64,000 nt of DNA from DASQHW01 sp963837155 (lineage in GTDB: Bacteria; Actinomycetota; Acidimicrobiia; IMCC26256; PALSA-610). The notes under the pieces were generated by a model. The model ran no database searches, was not told where the DNA came from, and saw nothing but the letters and a program-made list of their open reading frames with translations. The stretch spans positions 1,054,001 to 1,118,000 of the forward strand of contig CAWIMB010000001.1 of NCBI GenBank assembly GCA_963837155.1. Reading direction: 5' to 3'. Each line of letters opens with the position of its first letter. The stretch's first letter is position 1. This document shows positions 1 to 9,245 of this stretch, piece after piece. The position numbers were made by a program, and so were the translations under genes.

Positions 1-240
1 GTCGCCGAGCGCGGCATCGCGATCGGCATCCTCGCGGTTCCCGCGGCGGTCGCCCAAGACACCGCCGACAAGCTCGTCGCGGCGGGTGTCACGTCGATCT
101 TGAACTTCGCGCCCGCCGTGTGCACGGTCCCCGACGGAGTGTCGATGCGCAAGGTCGATCTGGCGATCGAGCTGCAGATCCTGTCGTTCTACCAACTTCG
201 CCGCGGGGCGGGAACGGCCCAGAGAGCCGAATTGACGTGA
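1..240 (+). CDS. rex: Redox-sensing transcriptional repressor Rex, C-terminal part (5' end outside window)
   Basis: Frame 1 is open from the first base to a TGA at 238-240 and encodes the last 79 residues. The segment ILNFAPAVCTVPDG followed by VRK/MRKVDLAIELQILSFY is the conserved end of the Rex Rossmann domain and its domain-swapped C-terminal helix. Rex senses the NADH/NAD+ ratio and represses respiratory genes in Gram-positive bacteria. The DNA-binding winged helix lies upstream of the window. The next gene starts inside the stop codon (GTGA, 237-240), so rex is probably the first gene of the haem operon, as in Streptomyces. I saw no Rex operator of the TTGTGAA-N-TTCACAA kind elsewhere in the window. 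Confidence 0.9.
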   Translation, partial: VAERGIAIGILAVPAAVAQDTADKLVAAGVTSILNFAPAVCTVPDGVSMRKVDLAIELQILSFYQLRRGAGTAQRAELT

Positions 241-881
241 ACGACGACGCCGGTCGGCCGGGGCTTGCCGGACTGCCGGTGAACCTGCTCGTACGCGGCC
301 GCCGGGTGGTGGTCGTCGGCGGTGGCCGCATCGCCGCCCGCAAGATCGGCCCGCTGCTCGAGCTGGATGCGGCCGTCGAGGTGGTCGCCCGGCAGGTCGG
401 CGACGAGGTGCGGGCGTGGGCCGACGCCGGCCGCGTCGTGCTCCACCAACGGGCATTCGCGGCGGACGACCTGCGCGACGCCTGGCTCGCATTCACCGCG
501 ACCGATGACCCGGCGGTCAATGCCGCTGTCCACACAGCGGGCGAAGCCGCGCGGGTCTGGGTCAACAGCGCCGACGACCCGGCCAACTGCTCCTTTACGC
601 TGATGTCCGTGATTCGCCGCGCCGATCTCGTGGTCACCGTGGGCACGGGTGGCCGCAGTCCGGCGCTTGCCGCGCACCTGCGTCGAGTGTGGGAAGACGA
701 GCTCGGCCCCGAGTACGAGACCCTGCTCGACGTGCTCAGTGATGCGCGGGAAGAGCTGCGCGCCTCCGGACGTTCCAGCGAGGACGCCGATTGGCAGCGC
801 GTCTTCGACGAAGGCATCGTGGAGCTGGTCAGGGCGGGACGCATCGACGACGCGAAGGAGTTGTTGAAGACGTGTCTGTGA
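237..881 (+). CDS. Precorrin-2 dehydrogenase / sirohydrochlorin ferrochelatase-type protein (siroheme synthase N-terminal family)
   Basis: This 214-residue protein resembles the NAD-dependent domain of CysG/Met8p and SirC, which oxidises precorrin-2 to sirohydrochlorin. The Rossmann motif VVVVGGGRIAARKI is near residues 20-33, VNSADDPANCSF lies near residue 110, and a GGRSPALAAHLR segment begins the dimerisation region. The GTG start at 237 overlaps the rex stop by 4 bp; longer in-frame starts would run inside rex. It sits one gene before hemA and four genes before hemB, and the fused CobA-HemD downstream supplies precorrin-2, so the cluster covers the branch to sirohaem. Whether it also chelates iron, as Met8p does, cannot be told from sequence. 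Confidence 0.88.
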   Translation: MNDDAGRPGLAGLPVNLLVRGRRVVVVGGGRIAARKIGPLLELDAAVEVVARQVGDEVRAWADAGRVVLHQRAFAADDLRDAWLAFTATDDPAVNAAVHTAGEAARVWVNSADDPANCSFTLMSVIRRADLVVTVGTGGRSPALAAHLRRVWEDELGPEYETLLDVLSDAREELRASGRSSEDADWQRVFDEGIVELVRAGRIDDAKELLKTCL

Positions 882-2146
882 TCGTCGTCGGCCTCAACCA
901 CCGTACCGTGCCGGTCGAGCTCCTCGAGCGCATGACCGTGGCGGAGCCTCAGGTCGCCAAGGTGCTGCACGACTTGATGGCACACGAGCACCTGCTCGAA
1001 GTCGTCGTGCTCTCCACGTGCAACCGCACGGAGATCTACGCGCGCTGCACGCACTTCCACGGTGCAGTTGGCGACGTCCGCGACTTCCTCGCCGACCACT
1101 CGGGCGCGGCACCCGACGAGTTCGAGAACCACCTCTACACGTACTACGACGACGCAGCAGTCGCGCACCTGTTTTCGGTCGTGGCCGGCCTGGACTCGAT
1201 GATCGTCGGTGAGAGCGAGATCCTCGGGCAGGTCCGCGACGCATGGCAAGCCGCCGCTCGCGAGCAGACGTCGTCGCAGACGCTGTCGCGCTTGTTCAAG
1301 CACGCGGTCGAATCCGGCAAGCGGGTGCGCACCGAGACCGGTATCTCGCGTCACCCGGTTTCGATCCCGTCGGCCGCGGTGACGGTTGCGGCGGAGCACC
1401 TTGGCACCCTCGAGAGTGCGCGGGTGCTCGTGATCGGGGCAGGACAGATGGGCACCGGCCTCGCGTCCACACTGCGTTCACGCGGCGTCGAACAGATCTG
1501 GGTCGCGAACCGCACCCGGGAACGGGGCGAGGAGCTCGCGACGCGCGTCGGCGGCGAGGCGATCCCGCTCACCGAGATCGCCGACACGCTGGTCGACGCC
1601 GATGTGTTGTTCACGTCGACGGCATCGAGCGAAGTGCTCCTCGAACGCGCGACGGTGGAGATGGTGATGGCGTGCCGCAACGCGCGTCCGCTGCTGATCG
1701 TCGACGTGGCGCTGCCGCGCGATGTCGATCCCGGCGTCGGCGACGTCCTCGAGGTGACGCTGCTCGACCTCGACGACCTGAAGGACTTCGCGCAGCGCTC
1801 GGCCGAACGACGCCGGCGCGAGATCGGCAAGGTCCGAGAGATCCTCGCGGCCGAGATCGACCGCTACCACGGCGAACGCGCCGCCCGCGAGGTTGCGCCA
1901 CTCATCACGTCGCTGCGCGAGCTCGGAGAAGGTGTTCGGCAGCTCGAGATCGAGCGGTTCAAGGCGAAGCTCGGCCAGCTCGACCCGGATGCGCGCGAGC
2001 TGGTCGACGCGATCACCCAGGGCATCGTGAACAAGCTGCTGCACGAACCGACGGTGCGCGTCAAGGACGCGGCGGGAACGCCGCGCGGCGACTACTACGC
2101 CGACGCGCTCGCGACACTGTTCGACCTGCCGTCGACCGAGCAGTGA
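872..2146 (+). CDS. hemA: Glutamyl-tRNA reductase
   Basis: HemA reduces glutamyl-tRNA(Glu) to glutamate-1-semialdehyde with NADPH, the first step of the C5 tetrapyrrole pathway. The protein of about 424 residues shows the catalytic Cys50 in STCNRTE, the GESEILGQVRDAW signature of the N-terminal domain, an NADPH-binding VIGAGQMG motif near residue 190, and a C-terminal helical dimerisation domain. The start is taken at GTG 872, which overlaps the end of the sirohaem gene by 10 bp; a second GTG at 878 is also possible. It is translationally linked to hemC through GTGA at 2143-2146. Length and motifs are normal for the family. Confidence 0.95.
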   Translation: MSVIVVGLNHRTVPVELLERMTVAEPQVAKVLHDLMAHEHLLEVVVLSTCNRTEIYARCTHFHGAVGDVRDFLADHSGAAPDEFENHLYTYYDDAAVAHLFSVVAGLDSMIVGESEILGQVRDAWQAAAREQTSSQTLSRLFKHAVESGKRVRTETGISRHPVSIPSAAVTVAAEHLGTLESARVLVIGAGQMGTGLASTLRSRGVEQIWVANRTRERGEELATRVGGEAIPLTEIADTLVDADVLFTSTASSEVLLERATVEMVMACRNARPLLIVDVALPRDVDPGVGDVLEVTLLDLDDLKDFAQRSAERRRREIGKVREILAAEIDRYHGERAAREVAPLITSLRELGEGVRQLEIERFKAKLGQLDPDARELVDAITQGIVNKLLHEPTVRVKDAAGTPRGDYYADALATLFDLPSTEQ

Positions 2147-3018
2147 TTCGCGTCGCCACGCGCGCGAGCACGCTTGCGCGCTGGCAGGCGGAACGCGTGG
2201 GAACGTTGCTGGGCAGCGACGTCGAGTACGTATTGGTGACGACGACAGGCGATCGCGACCAGACCTCCGAGCTGCACGCCATCGGAGGCGTCGGCGTGTT
2301 CACCAAGGAAGTGCAGCACGCCGTGCTCGACGGGCGAGCCGACATCGCCGTGCACTCGGCGAAGGATCTTCCGCCCGCGACCCCGGCCGGTTTGTCGCTC
2401 GCCGCGATCCCCGAACGGGGCGACGTGCGCGACGCGCTCGTCGGGAGCGGTCTTGGCGAACTGCCGACCGCGGCGCGGGTCGGCACTGATTCGGTGCGTC
2501 GGCGCGCGCAACTCGCCGGTTTGCGCCCCGACCTCACGTTCGGCCCGTTGCGCGGGAACATCGAGACGCGGCTGCGTAAGCGCGAGGAGATGGGCTACGA
2601 CGCCGTGGTCGTCGCATACGCCGCGCTCGAGCGGCTCGGACTCGCCGCCCAGGCGACGGAAGTCCTCGAGCCAACCGTTTTCTTGCCGCAGGTCGGGCAA
2701 GGCGCGCTTGCCGTGGAGTGTCGTGCCGAGGACTGGCAGACTGCCGCGCGCCTGCGCGCGATCGACGACCCGGCGGCACATCGCACGGTCGATACTGAGC
2801 GCGCATTCCTCACCGAGCTCGGCGGCGGGTGCAATCTGCCGTGCGGAGCACTCGCCACACTCGCCGCGGACGGCACGATCGTTCTCGACGCGTTGCTCGC
2901 GTCGCTCGACGGGCACGTCGTCGTGCGCACCCGCGTCGCGGGTGACGAAGCGGGAGCGGTCGGGCGGCGCGCGTCGGACGAGCTGCGCGGCGCGTTCCCG
3001 GACGAGGTCGCGTCGTGA
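2143..3018 (+). CDS. hemC: Hydroxymethylbilane synthase (porphobilinogen deaminase)
   Basis: HemC joins four porphobilinogen molecules into hydroxymethylbilane. The 291-residue protein has the expected TTGDRDQT, FTKEVQ, HSAKDLP and LRGNIETRL substrate- and cofactor-contacting segments. The dipyrromethane-bearing cysteine is Cys230 in GGGCNLPCGA. The GTG start at 2143 overlaps the hemA stop by 4 bp, and the stop overlaps the next GTG at 3015 in the same way, so hemA-hemC-cobA/hemD look translationally coupled. It lies in the usual actinobacterial haem order. Confidence 0.95.
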   Translation: MIRVATRASTLARWQAERVGTLLGSDVEYVLVTTTGDRDQTSELHAIGGVGVFTKEVQHAVLDGRADIAVHSAKDLPPATPAGLSLAAIPERGDVRDALVGSGLGELPTAARVGTDSVRRRAQLAGLRPDLTFGPLRGNIETRLRKREEMGYDAVVVAYAALERLGLAAQATEVLEPTVFLPQVGQGALAVECRAEDWQTAARLRAIDDPAAHRTVDTERAFLTELGGGCNLPCGALATLAADGTIVLDALLASLDGHVVVRTRVAGDEAGAVGRRASDELRGAFPDEVAS

Positions 3019-4460
3019 CCGTGTACCTCGTTGGTGCCGGGCCCGGTGATCCCGGGTTGCTGACGCGCCGCGGCGAAGCGCTCCTGCGCGTGGCCGACGT
3101 TGTCGTGTACGACCGGCTCGCGTCGGCCGCGGTGTTGCAGCTCGCCGGCCCTGACGCGGAATTGGTCGACGTCGGCAAGGCACCTGGTCGCGCCGCGCTC
3201 GATCAGGCCGAGATCAATGCGTTGCTCGTTGCTCGTGCCCGCGCCGGCCACGTGGTCGTGCGCTTGAAGGGCGGCGACCCGTTCGTGTTCGGGCGGGGCG
3301 GCGAGGAGGCCGAAGCGTGCATCGCGGCCGGAGTGCCGTTCGAGGTCGTCCCGGGCGTGACGAGCGCGATCGCGGCGCCCGCGTACGCCGGCATCCCTGT
3401 GACGCACCGAGGAGTGTCGACGCACTTCACCGTTGTGACCGGCCACGAGGACCCGACCAAGGACGGCACCGACACGGACTGGGAAGCGCTCGCCGCGCGG
3501 GCGGCACCCTCGTGATCCTGATGGGCGCCGGGCGCGTCACCGCGATCAGCAAGGCGCTGATCGCCGGCGGGCGCGATCCCGACACGCCGGTCGCCGCGGT
3601 GCGCTGGGGTACGCGCCCCGAGCAGCAAACAGTGCGCGCGACGCTTGCGACACTCGCCGATGCGGGCGTCGAGGCTCCGAGCGCGATTGTCGTGGGTGAG
3701 GTCGCAGCGTTGGACCTTGGCTGGTTCGAACGCAAGCCGCTGTTCGGCAAGACGGTCGTCGTGACGCGCGCGCGAGCAAGCCAGTGAGCTCCGGAGCCGC
3801 ATCGAAGACCTCGGCGCGAACGTGATCGAGCTCCCGACGATCAGCATCGAACCGATCGACTTCACATTGCCCGACCTCACGGCGTACACCTGGCTTGTGT
3901 TCACGTCCGCGAACGGCGTCGCGTGCGTCGCACGCCATCTCGGTGTCACCGGTCGAGATGCGCGCGCGGTCGCGCCCGTGAAGATCGCGGCGATCGGTCC
4001 GGGCACCGCCGACGCACTGCGCCACTTCGGCATCCACGCCGACTTGGTGCCGGCCCGATTTGTCGCCGAAGGGCTGCTCGACGAGTTCGCGCCCGGCACG
4101 GGACGCGTCTTGCTCGCCCGGGCCGAGGTCGCCCGCGACGTGCTGCCCGAAGGCCTTGCGCAAAAGGGCTACGCGGTCGACGTGCTCGCGGTGTACCGCA
4201 CGGTGATGGCCGCGCCGGACGCAACCGCGCTGGCCCGCGTCCGCGACGGTGTGGACGCGATCACGTTCACGTCTTCGTCGACGGTGACGAACTTCTGCGA
4301 CGCGGTCGGCGTCTCACCCGAGTCGCAACCGCTGGTCGTCTCGATCGGACCGGTGACGAGCGAAACTGCCCGGGCCCGCGGGCTGCGCGTCGATGCCGAA
4401 GCCGATCCCCACACGATCGACGGCCTGGTCACAGCCCTCGTGCACGCCCTCGACCGGTAA
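3015..4460 (+). CDS. Uroporphyrinogen-III C-methyltransferase / uroporphyrinogen-III synthase fusion (CobA-HemD), reading frame broken twice
   Basis: The first half (from GTG 3015) is SUMT: GAGPGDPGLLTRRG, KGGDPFVFGRGGEE and VVPGVTSA are the SAM- and substrate-binding motifs. The second half is uroporphyrinogen-III synthase, recognisable from TRAREQ and VFTSANGV to the end at 4460. The frame breaks near 3493, where restoring one C gives the expected LARAGGTLVILM, and in the CG run 3765-3774, where restoring one CG gives VVVTRAREQASEL. With both restored the total is 1449 nt, 482 residues, normal for this actinobacterial fusion. Since every other part is intact, sequence error is more likely than decay. 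The product supplies both uroporphyrinogen III for haem and precorrin-2 for sirohaem. Confidence 0.88.
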
Positions 4461-4463
4461 TCT
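4458..4463 (+). promoter_or_regulatory. Candidate -10 element (TAATCT) for leaderless hemB transcript
   Basis: TAATCT fits the actinobacterial TANNNT -10 consensus and lies exactly 7 nt before the GTG start of hemB, which is the spacing expected when transcription begins at the start codon. It overlaps the stop codon of cobA-hemD. No Shine-Dalgarno-like sequence precedes the GTG. The same arrangement is seen before the gene at 15195 and acs. No clear -35 box is visible. Confidence 0.4.
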
Positions 4464-4470
4464 GGCAAGC

Positions 4471-5457
4471 GTGGCCTTTCCCGAGCGCCGACTTCGTCGT
4501 CTGCGCCGTACGCCGGCGCTGCGCCGGCTCGTCGCCGAGCATCGTGTGCACGTCGACGATCTCGTGGCCCCGTTGTTCGTGAAGGAAGGCATCGACGCAC
4601 CCGAGCCGGTCATGTCGATGCCGGGTGTCGTGCAGCACACCCAGGAGAGTCTTCGCAAGGAAGTACGCGGCCTCGCCGACCTCGGCGTGCCGGCGGTGAT
4701 GCTGTTCGGCGTGCCCGCCCACAAGGACCCGCGGGGCTCCCAGGCCGACGCGCGCGACGGTGTTGTGCAGCTCGCGCTGCGTCAGCTGCGAGACGAGGTC
4801 GGTGATGCGCTCGTGCTGATGGCGGACAACTGCCTGGACGAGTACACCGACCACGGGCACTGCGGCATCGTCACGCCGGGCGGAGACGTCGACAACGACG
4901 CAACTCTCGACCGGTACGCGAGCATCGCCATCGCGCAGGCCGACGCCGGCGCCGACGTCGTCGCACCGAGCGGGATGATGGACGGCCAGGTCGGTGCGAT
5001 CCGGGCTGCCCTCGACGAGACCGGACACGCGACGACGGCGATCCTCGCCTACGCGGCGAAGTACGCGAGTGCGCTCTACGGGCCGTTCCGTGACGCGGCC
5101 GAGTGCACGCCGCAGTTCGGCGACCGGCGCGGCTATCAGATGGATCCGGCGAACGGGCGGGAAGCCATCGCCGAAGTCGCGCTCGACGTGGCCGAGGGCG
5201 CGGACATGGTGATGGTGAAGCCCGCGCTTGCGTACCTCGACGTGATCGCCGAAGTGCGCGCAACGTTCGAGGTGCCGGTCGCCGCGTATCACGTCAGTGG
5301 CGAGTACGCGATGGTGCGGGCGGCGGCCCAGCTCGGCTGGCTCGACGGCACCGCGGTCGCGCTCGAACACCTGCTCGCGATCAAGCGGGCCGGCGCCGAG
5401 ATCATCCTCACGTACTTCGCGCGCGAGGTCGCCGATTTGCTGCACGCACAACCGTGA
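4471..5457 (+). CDS. hemB: Delta-aminolevulinic acid dehydratase (porphobilinogen synthase)
   Basis: HemB condenses two 5-aminolevulinate molecules into porphobilinogen. The 328-residue protein carries the two active-site lysines, Lys197 (AYAAKYAS) and Lys250 (MVMVKPALAYLD), the latter forming the Schiff base. The metal loop reads DNCLDEYTDHGHCG, with Cys121 and Cys131 but Asp123 where the animal/yeast zinc enzymes have the middle Cys. The GTG start at 4471 gives a normal N-terminus. A gap of 10 nt separates it from the previous gene, the only break in overlap in this run, and a possible leaderless promoter sits there. hemL follows with a 4 bp overlap. Confidence 0.95.
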   Translation: MAFPERRLRRLRRTPALRRLVAEHRVHVDDLVAPLFVKEGIDAPEPVMSMPGVVQHTQESLRKEVRGLADLGVPAVMLFGVPAHKDPRGSQADARDGVVQLALRQLRDEVGDALVLMADNCLDEYTDHGHCGIVTPGGDVDNDATLDRYASIAIAQADAGADVVAPSGMMDGQVGAIRAALDETGHATTAILAYAAKYASALYGPFRDAAECTPQFGDRRGYQMDPANGREAIAEVALDVAEGADMVMVKPALAYLDVIAEVRATFEVPVAAYHVSGEYAMVRAAAQLGWLDGTAVALEHLLAIKRAGAEIILTYFAREVADLLHAQP

Positions 5458-6728
5458 GCGATCCCGTCAACTGGTTCGAACGCGCGCAGGCGCGCATACC
5501 CGGTGGCGTGAACTCGCCGGTGCGCGCGTTCGGGGCGGTCGGCGGCGAGCCGTTCTTCGTCGCACGCGCCCACGGCTCCCGGCTCTACGACACCGACGGG
5601 CGTACGTACATCGACTACGTCCAGTCGTGGGGCGCGTCGATCCTCGGGCACGGCGCTCCGAAGGTCGTGGAAGCTGTGCGGGCCGCCGCGTACGACGGCA
5701 CGTCCTACGGCGCGCCCACGCCGCGCGAGGTCGAGCTCGCGGAAGCGATCTGCGATCGTGTGCGGTCGGTCGAGAAGGTGCGGCTGGTGTCGTCGGGTAC
5801 CGAGGCCGCGATGACTGCGGTTCGTCTGGCGCGCGGCGCGACCGGCCGCGACAAGATCATCAAGTTCGCGGGCTGTTACCACGGCCACCTCGATGCGCTG
5901 TTGGTGCAAGCCGGCAGTGGTGTTGCCACCCTGGGGCTGCCCGGGAGCGCGGGCGTCACCCCCGGCACAGTCGCGGACACCATCGTCGTGCCCTACAACG
6001 ACGCGGCCGCTCTCGACGCCGCTCTCGACGCGCACGGAAGTGAGGTCGCGGCCGTCCTCGTCGAGCCGATCGCGGCCAACATGGGACTGGTCGCGCCGAA
6101 GAGCGAGTTCCTCCGCTTGCTGCGCGCCGGGTGCACGCGTCACGGCGCATTGCTCGTGCTCGACGAGGTCATCACCGGATTCCGTGTCGGGCTCGGCGGC
6201 GCGCAGGCGCGCTACGGCATCACGCCGGACCTCTCGATCTTCGGCAAGGTCATCGGCGGCGGTCTCCCGCTCGCGGCCGTCGGCGGCAGCGCGGCGATCA
6301 TGGACGAGCTCGCACCGCTCGGTCCCGTGTACCAGGCGGGAACGCTTTCAGGGAACCCGCTCGCCACCGCGGCCGGCCTCGCGGTGCTCGCCGAGCTCGA
6401 CCACGAGACGTACCACCGGCTCGAACGCACGGCGGAACGGCTCGAGGACGGTTTGCGCAAGACCTTCGCCGACGCCGGCGTCGTCGCCCAGATCACGCGC
6501 TCGTTCACACTGCTCGGCGTGTTCTTTGCCGACGCACCGGTCGAGGACTACGAAGCGGCGCGTCACGCGGACCATCTTCGCTACGCACAGCTGTTCCACG
6601 CGCTGCTCGACCGAGGCGTGTACTTCGCGCCCAGCGGCTACGAGACGCTGTTTCCGAGCCTGGCCCACACCGACGCCGACATCGACGCCACGATCGACGC
6701 GGTCGCCGAAGCTCTCGCTCGCCCCTAG
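5454..6728 (+). CDS. hemL: Glutamate-1-semialdehyde 2,1-aminomutase
   Basis: HemL is the PLP enzyme that moves the amino group of glutamate-1-semialdehyde to make 5-aminolevulinate. The 424-residue protein has the N-terminal IPGGVNSPVRAF signature, SSGTEAAMTAVRLAR for cofactor binding, LDEVITGFRV, and the PLP lysine Lys265 in FGKVIGGGLP. It starts at GTG 5454 inside the hemB stop. It is the last gene of the haem run; its stop codon overlaps the stop of the convergent gene at 6725-6871, leaving no room for an intergenic terminator. Confidence 0.95.
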   Translation: MSDPVNWFERAQARIPGGVNSPVRAFGAVGGEPFFVARAHGSRLYDTDGRTYIDYVQSWGASILGHGAPKVVEAVRAAAYDGTSYGAPTPREVELAEAICDRVRSVEKVRLVSSGTEAAMTAVRLARGATGRDKIIKFAGCYHGHLDALLVQAGSGVATLGLPGSAGVTPGTVADTIVVPYNDAAALDAALDAHGSEVAAVLVEPIAANMGLVAPKSEFLRLLRAGCTRHGALLVLDEVITGFRVGLGGAQARYGITPDLSIFGKVIGGGLPLAAVGGSAAIMDELAPLGPVYQAGTLSGNPLATAAGLAVLAELDHETYHRLERTAERLEDGLRKTFADAGVVAQITRSFTLLGVFFADAPVEDYEAARHADHLRYAQLFHALLDRGVYFAPSGYETLFPSLAHTDADIDATIDAVAEALARP

Positions 6729-6871
6729 CGACCTCTGCGCTCCTCGCGCTTGCGGCGCACCTTGTCCATGTAGAAGAGCGAGCCGACGAACAAGAAGCAC
6801 ATGACCGCCATCGCGACGAACGCGGCCCCACCGTCCTTGCTGGCATCGATCAGCTGCTGGGCGAGAACCAT
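6725..6871 (-). CDS. Small single-span membrane protein of the cytochrome b6f-like operon, unknown function
   Basis: A 48-residue protein: short amphipathic N-terminus (LAQQLIDASKDGG), one hydrophobic span of about 20 residues (AAFVAMAVMCFLFVGSLFYM), and a basic tail (DKVRRKREERRGR) that predicts the C-terminus inside. The start ATG at 6871 is preceded at good distance by an AAGGAG Shine-Dalgarno sequence on the minus strand. It is the last gene of the quinol:cytochrome c reductase operon, 10 nt after the previous stop. The size and position recall the single-helix accessory subunits of bc and oxidase complexes, but I do not recognise a family. Confidence 0.7.
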   Translation of the reverse strand: MVLAQQLIDASKDGGAAFVAMAVMCFLFVGSLFYMDKVRRKREERRGR

Positions 6872-6881
6872 CGTTGTCTCC

Positions 6882-7697
6882 TTAGGGGCCCGGTGAGGGG
6901 ACCGGTGCCAGCCCGGCGCGCTTGCGCGCCCGCTGATCTTGTTCGTACCAGTGCAGGCCCAGCAGGCTGAGCCCGAAGAGCAACAGCGACATGAACCAAT
7001 ACGCGACAACCGGCTGACGGAGCGTGCCGAGATCGTGCTCGAGCACGATGTACGGCGTGTCCTTCAGCGGATCGCACGTTGGCGGCGTCACGTTCTCCTT
7101 CACGATGCACAGCTGCACGAGTGCGTACTGCGTGTTGTGCCAGAAGATGTTCTTGGTGCCACCGCCGACCTCGTATGCCTTCAGGCTCTCGTCCTCGACC
7201 AGGTAGTTCGACGAGTCGCTGAAGCCGAGCGTGGCGAACGGCTTCTCCTTCGGCGTCTCACCGTTCAGCGACTTGTCGGGGACGACAGCCGCGTCGATTG
7301 CCGGCTTCAAGTTCGTGAGCTTCTCGGGCGGGATCACCGTGCCGGTGTTCGAGATGTCGCGGATCTCCGCGATCTTCGACTCGGCCGGGTCCTTTACGAT
7401 CTCGACGACTTTCCACTGCGGCGAACGGCCGTGCGGTGGGTCGATGCCGCTGCTGCCCGACGTCCACCAGAGCGTCGCGAGCAAGAACATGAACCCGGTG
7501 AGCCCTGCGGCCGCGACGAGGAACCCGAGGCGCGCGCCGAGGTTGGTCGCGAGCAGGAGATACACCGAACCGCAGAACAAGCCGATCGCCGCCAGCACCG
7601 TGAGGATGCCGATGATCGTGGGATTCCAGATGTTCGCGTCCTTCGGCCCTTCGGCCGCGAGCATGTGCAGGAGTGCGGTCGCAGATGCCACGGTCAT
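6882..7697 (-). CDS. Membrane protein of unknown function in the cytochrome b6f-like operon
   Basis: The 271-residue protein has two adjacent hydrophobic spans near residues 27-50 and 56-78, a polar middle part of about 150 residues, and a third span near residues 230-250. The polar part contains two cysteines (LCIVKENV and PPTCDPLK) that could pair if it faces outside. ATG 7697 overlaps the stop of the dihaem cytochrome gene by 4 bp, so the two are probably translated together. I do not recognise a family. Its place directly after the cytochrome c gene suggests an accessory or assembly role for the reductase; that is inference from context only. Confidence 0.75.
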   Translation of the reverse strand: MTVASATALLHMLAAEGPKDANIWNPTIIGILTVLAAIGLFCGSVYLLLATNLGARLGFLVAAAGLTGFMFLLATLWWTSGSSGIDPPHGRSPQWKVVEIVKDPAESKIAEIRDISNTGTVIPPEKLTNLKPAIDAAVVPDKSLNGETPKEKPFATLGFSDSSNYLVEDESLKAYEVGGGTKNIFWHNTQYALVQLCIVKENVTPPTCDPLKDTPYIVLEHDLGTLRQPVVAYWFMSLLLFGLSLLGLHWYEQDQRARKRAGLAPVPSPGP

Positions 7698-9223
7698 CCC
7701 CCCGGCGCGGTGGTCGTGGTCGTCGACGTTGTCGGCGGTGCGCTCGTCGGCGTCGCGCACGGTGGCGACACGCCCTTGTAGTTCGTGCGCTCGAGGCAGT
7801 GCCGCTCGTAGGAGACGATCGCGGCGACTTGTTCGCTCGTCAGCATCTGGCCGAAGCCCGGCATGCGGCCGGTGCCGATACCGCGGAACCCGTACTCCTT
7901 GTTCGGGTCCGAACCCATCGTGACGAAGTCGGCCTGGCTCTGCCACCCGCCCGACGCGTCGTCGCCGAAGCGGCGCTCGGTGTCGCCGTCTCGGAGGTTG
8001 AAGCCGATGCCGCCCGCGAACCCGCCACCGCCGCCGGACAGGCCGAGGATGTTCACACCGTCGATCTCGCTCGGCGGCGCGGTCGGGTCGAAGACCGACC
8101 AACCCTCGGTGTGACAGCGGGCGCAGTTCAACTCGAACAGCAGCTGTCCGTCGCTCACGTTCGCGCGTCGCGCTTGCCAGTCGACTGCCCACGCGAGCGA
8201 TGCCTCGGCGTCCTTGGCGTTTTCAGCAGCGTCGAGGAAGGAGCCGCACGCAACCGCGTCGGCCTTGACCTCCGGGTCGATGTTCGTCGGCTTGTCTTCG
8301 ACCTGCTGGGCGATGTCCTTGCAACGCGTGGTCAGCTCGGCATCGGTCGCGGCCGGTTGCTTGAGGTCCTTCCGCACGGCCTTCCGTTCCTGGCTGAGCG
8401 TCTTCTGCGCGGCCGTGAGCGTCGAGCGAGCGTCATTCACCACGATCGCGGGACACGACATGTACTCGGGACACGTGGCGTCGGGCTTCGGGTTCGGGTC
8501 CTTCGCGAGGGCGACCGCGTCGGTGGCTTGTTGCTGCGCTTGCTCCGGCGTGAGCTGAATCGACTTGATGAACGCGACGAGGTCAGCGACACCCTGGTCG
8601 TTCAGCGGACCGCCGCCGGCAAGACCCCAGCCTTGCATCGGCGTGCCCGGCCGCCCGTTCGTGATGATGTCGCTGATCTCGCACACGGTCGTCGACTGCC
8701 GCAACGACGGGTCCGCGCACGCGGGCTCCTCCGTGAACCGCAACGCCTCGGTGTTGAGCGGCGGCGCCTTCCAGTTCACCTGCACACCCTGGATGCGGAA
8801 AGGGGCGGTACCACCCTGGCCTCTTTCGCCGTGGCAGTTCGCGCACTGCTTAGACGTCGCAGCTTCGTACTCCTCGCTGCCGGGGCTCGCGAACAGCACG
8901 GCGCCACGGTGCACAGCGTTCTTGTCGAAGTAGGTGACGGTCTGGTCCTGGCGGGTCGGCTCGCGCAGCCAGTAGATCGGCAGCGCGATCGCGATGACCG
9001 CCGCGAAGATCAGCGCCCAGCCCTGTACCCGCTCGAGCCGGCGGCCCTCGAGGTCCTCGTCCGGGAGGAACGGCACGACGTTCGGTGCTTCGCGCTCCTC
9101 GCGCCGCGCGCGCTTGGGCGACAGCACCGCAACGATCAGATAGATGATCAGGGCGGAGAACACGATCAGGTTCAGCAGGATCAGGTAGTGCCGAAGATCG
9201 TTCTTCCAGAGCGCGGCGATCAC
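7694..9223 (-). CDS. Membrane-anchored dihaem cytochrome c of the quinol:cytochrome c reductase
   Basis: The 509-residue protein begins with two hydrophobic spans (about residues 12-34 and 68-86), then an extracytoplasmic part with two CXXCH haem sites: CANCH at 127-131 and CARCH at 366-370. Likely axial methionines follow each (TPMQGWG near 195; GRMPGFG in the C-terminal third). Between the two domains is a charged helical stretch of about 110 residues. The C-terminus is Thr/Pro-rich. The arrangement is comparable to QcrC of actinobacteria, which carries electrons from the Rieske centre to the terminal oxidase, but the double anchor and long spacer are unlike Mycobacterium QcrC. Start is GTG 9223. 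Confidence 0.88.
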   Translation of the reverse strand: MIAALWKNDLRHYLILLNLIVFSALIIYLIVAVLSPKRARREEREAPNVVPFLPDEDLEGRRLERVQGWALIFAAVIAIALPIYWLREPTRQDQTVTYFDKNAVHRGAVLFASPGSEEYEAATSKQCANCHGERGQGGTAPFRIQGVQVNWKAPPLNTEALRFTEEPACADPSLRQSTTVCEISDIITNGRPGTPMQGWGLAGGGPLNDQGVADLVAFIKSIQLTPEQAQQQATDAVALAKDPNPKPDATCPEYMSCPAIVVNDARSTLTAAQKTLSQERKAVRKDLKQPAATDAELTTRCKDIAQQVEDKPTNIDPEVKADAVACGSFLDAAENAKDAEASLAWAVDWQARRANVSDGQLLFELNCARCHTEGWSVFDPTAPPSEIDGVNILGLSGGGGGFAGGIGFNLRDGDTERRFGDDASGGWQSQADFVTMGSDPNKEYGFRGIGTGRMPGFGQMLTSEQVAAIVSYERHCLERTNYKGVSPPCATPTSAPPTTSTTTTTAPGG

Positions 9224-9245
9224 GAACGCTTGCTCCCGATGTCGG

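Noticed and set aside
3015..4460. cobA-hemD, and likewise nuoF, nuoJ, nuoM, nuoI, qcrA and pilB, as pseudogenes
   Set aside because: Each gene has a single local indel (two in cobA-hemD and pilB), mostly one CG unit in a CG run, with no other damage, and the genes belong to core pathways. Sequence error explains all of them better than independent decay.
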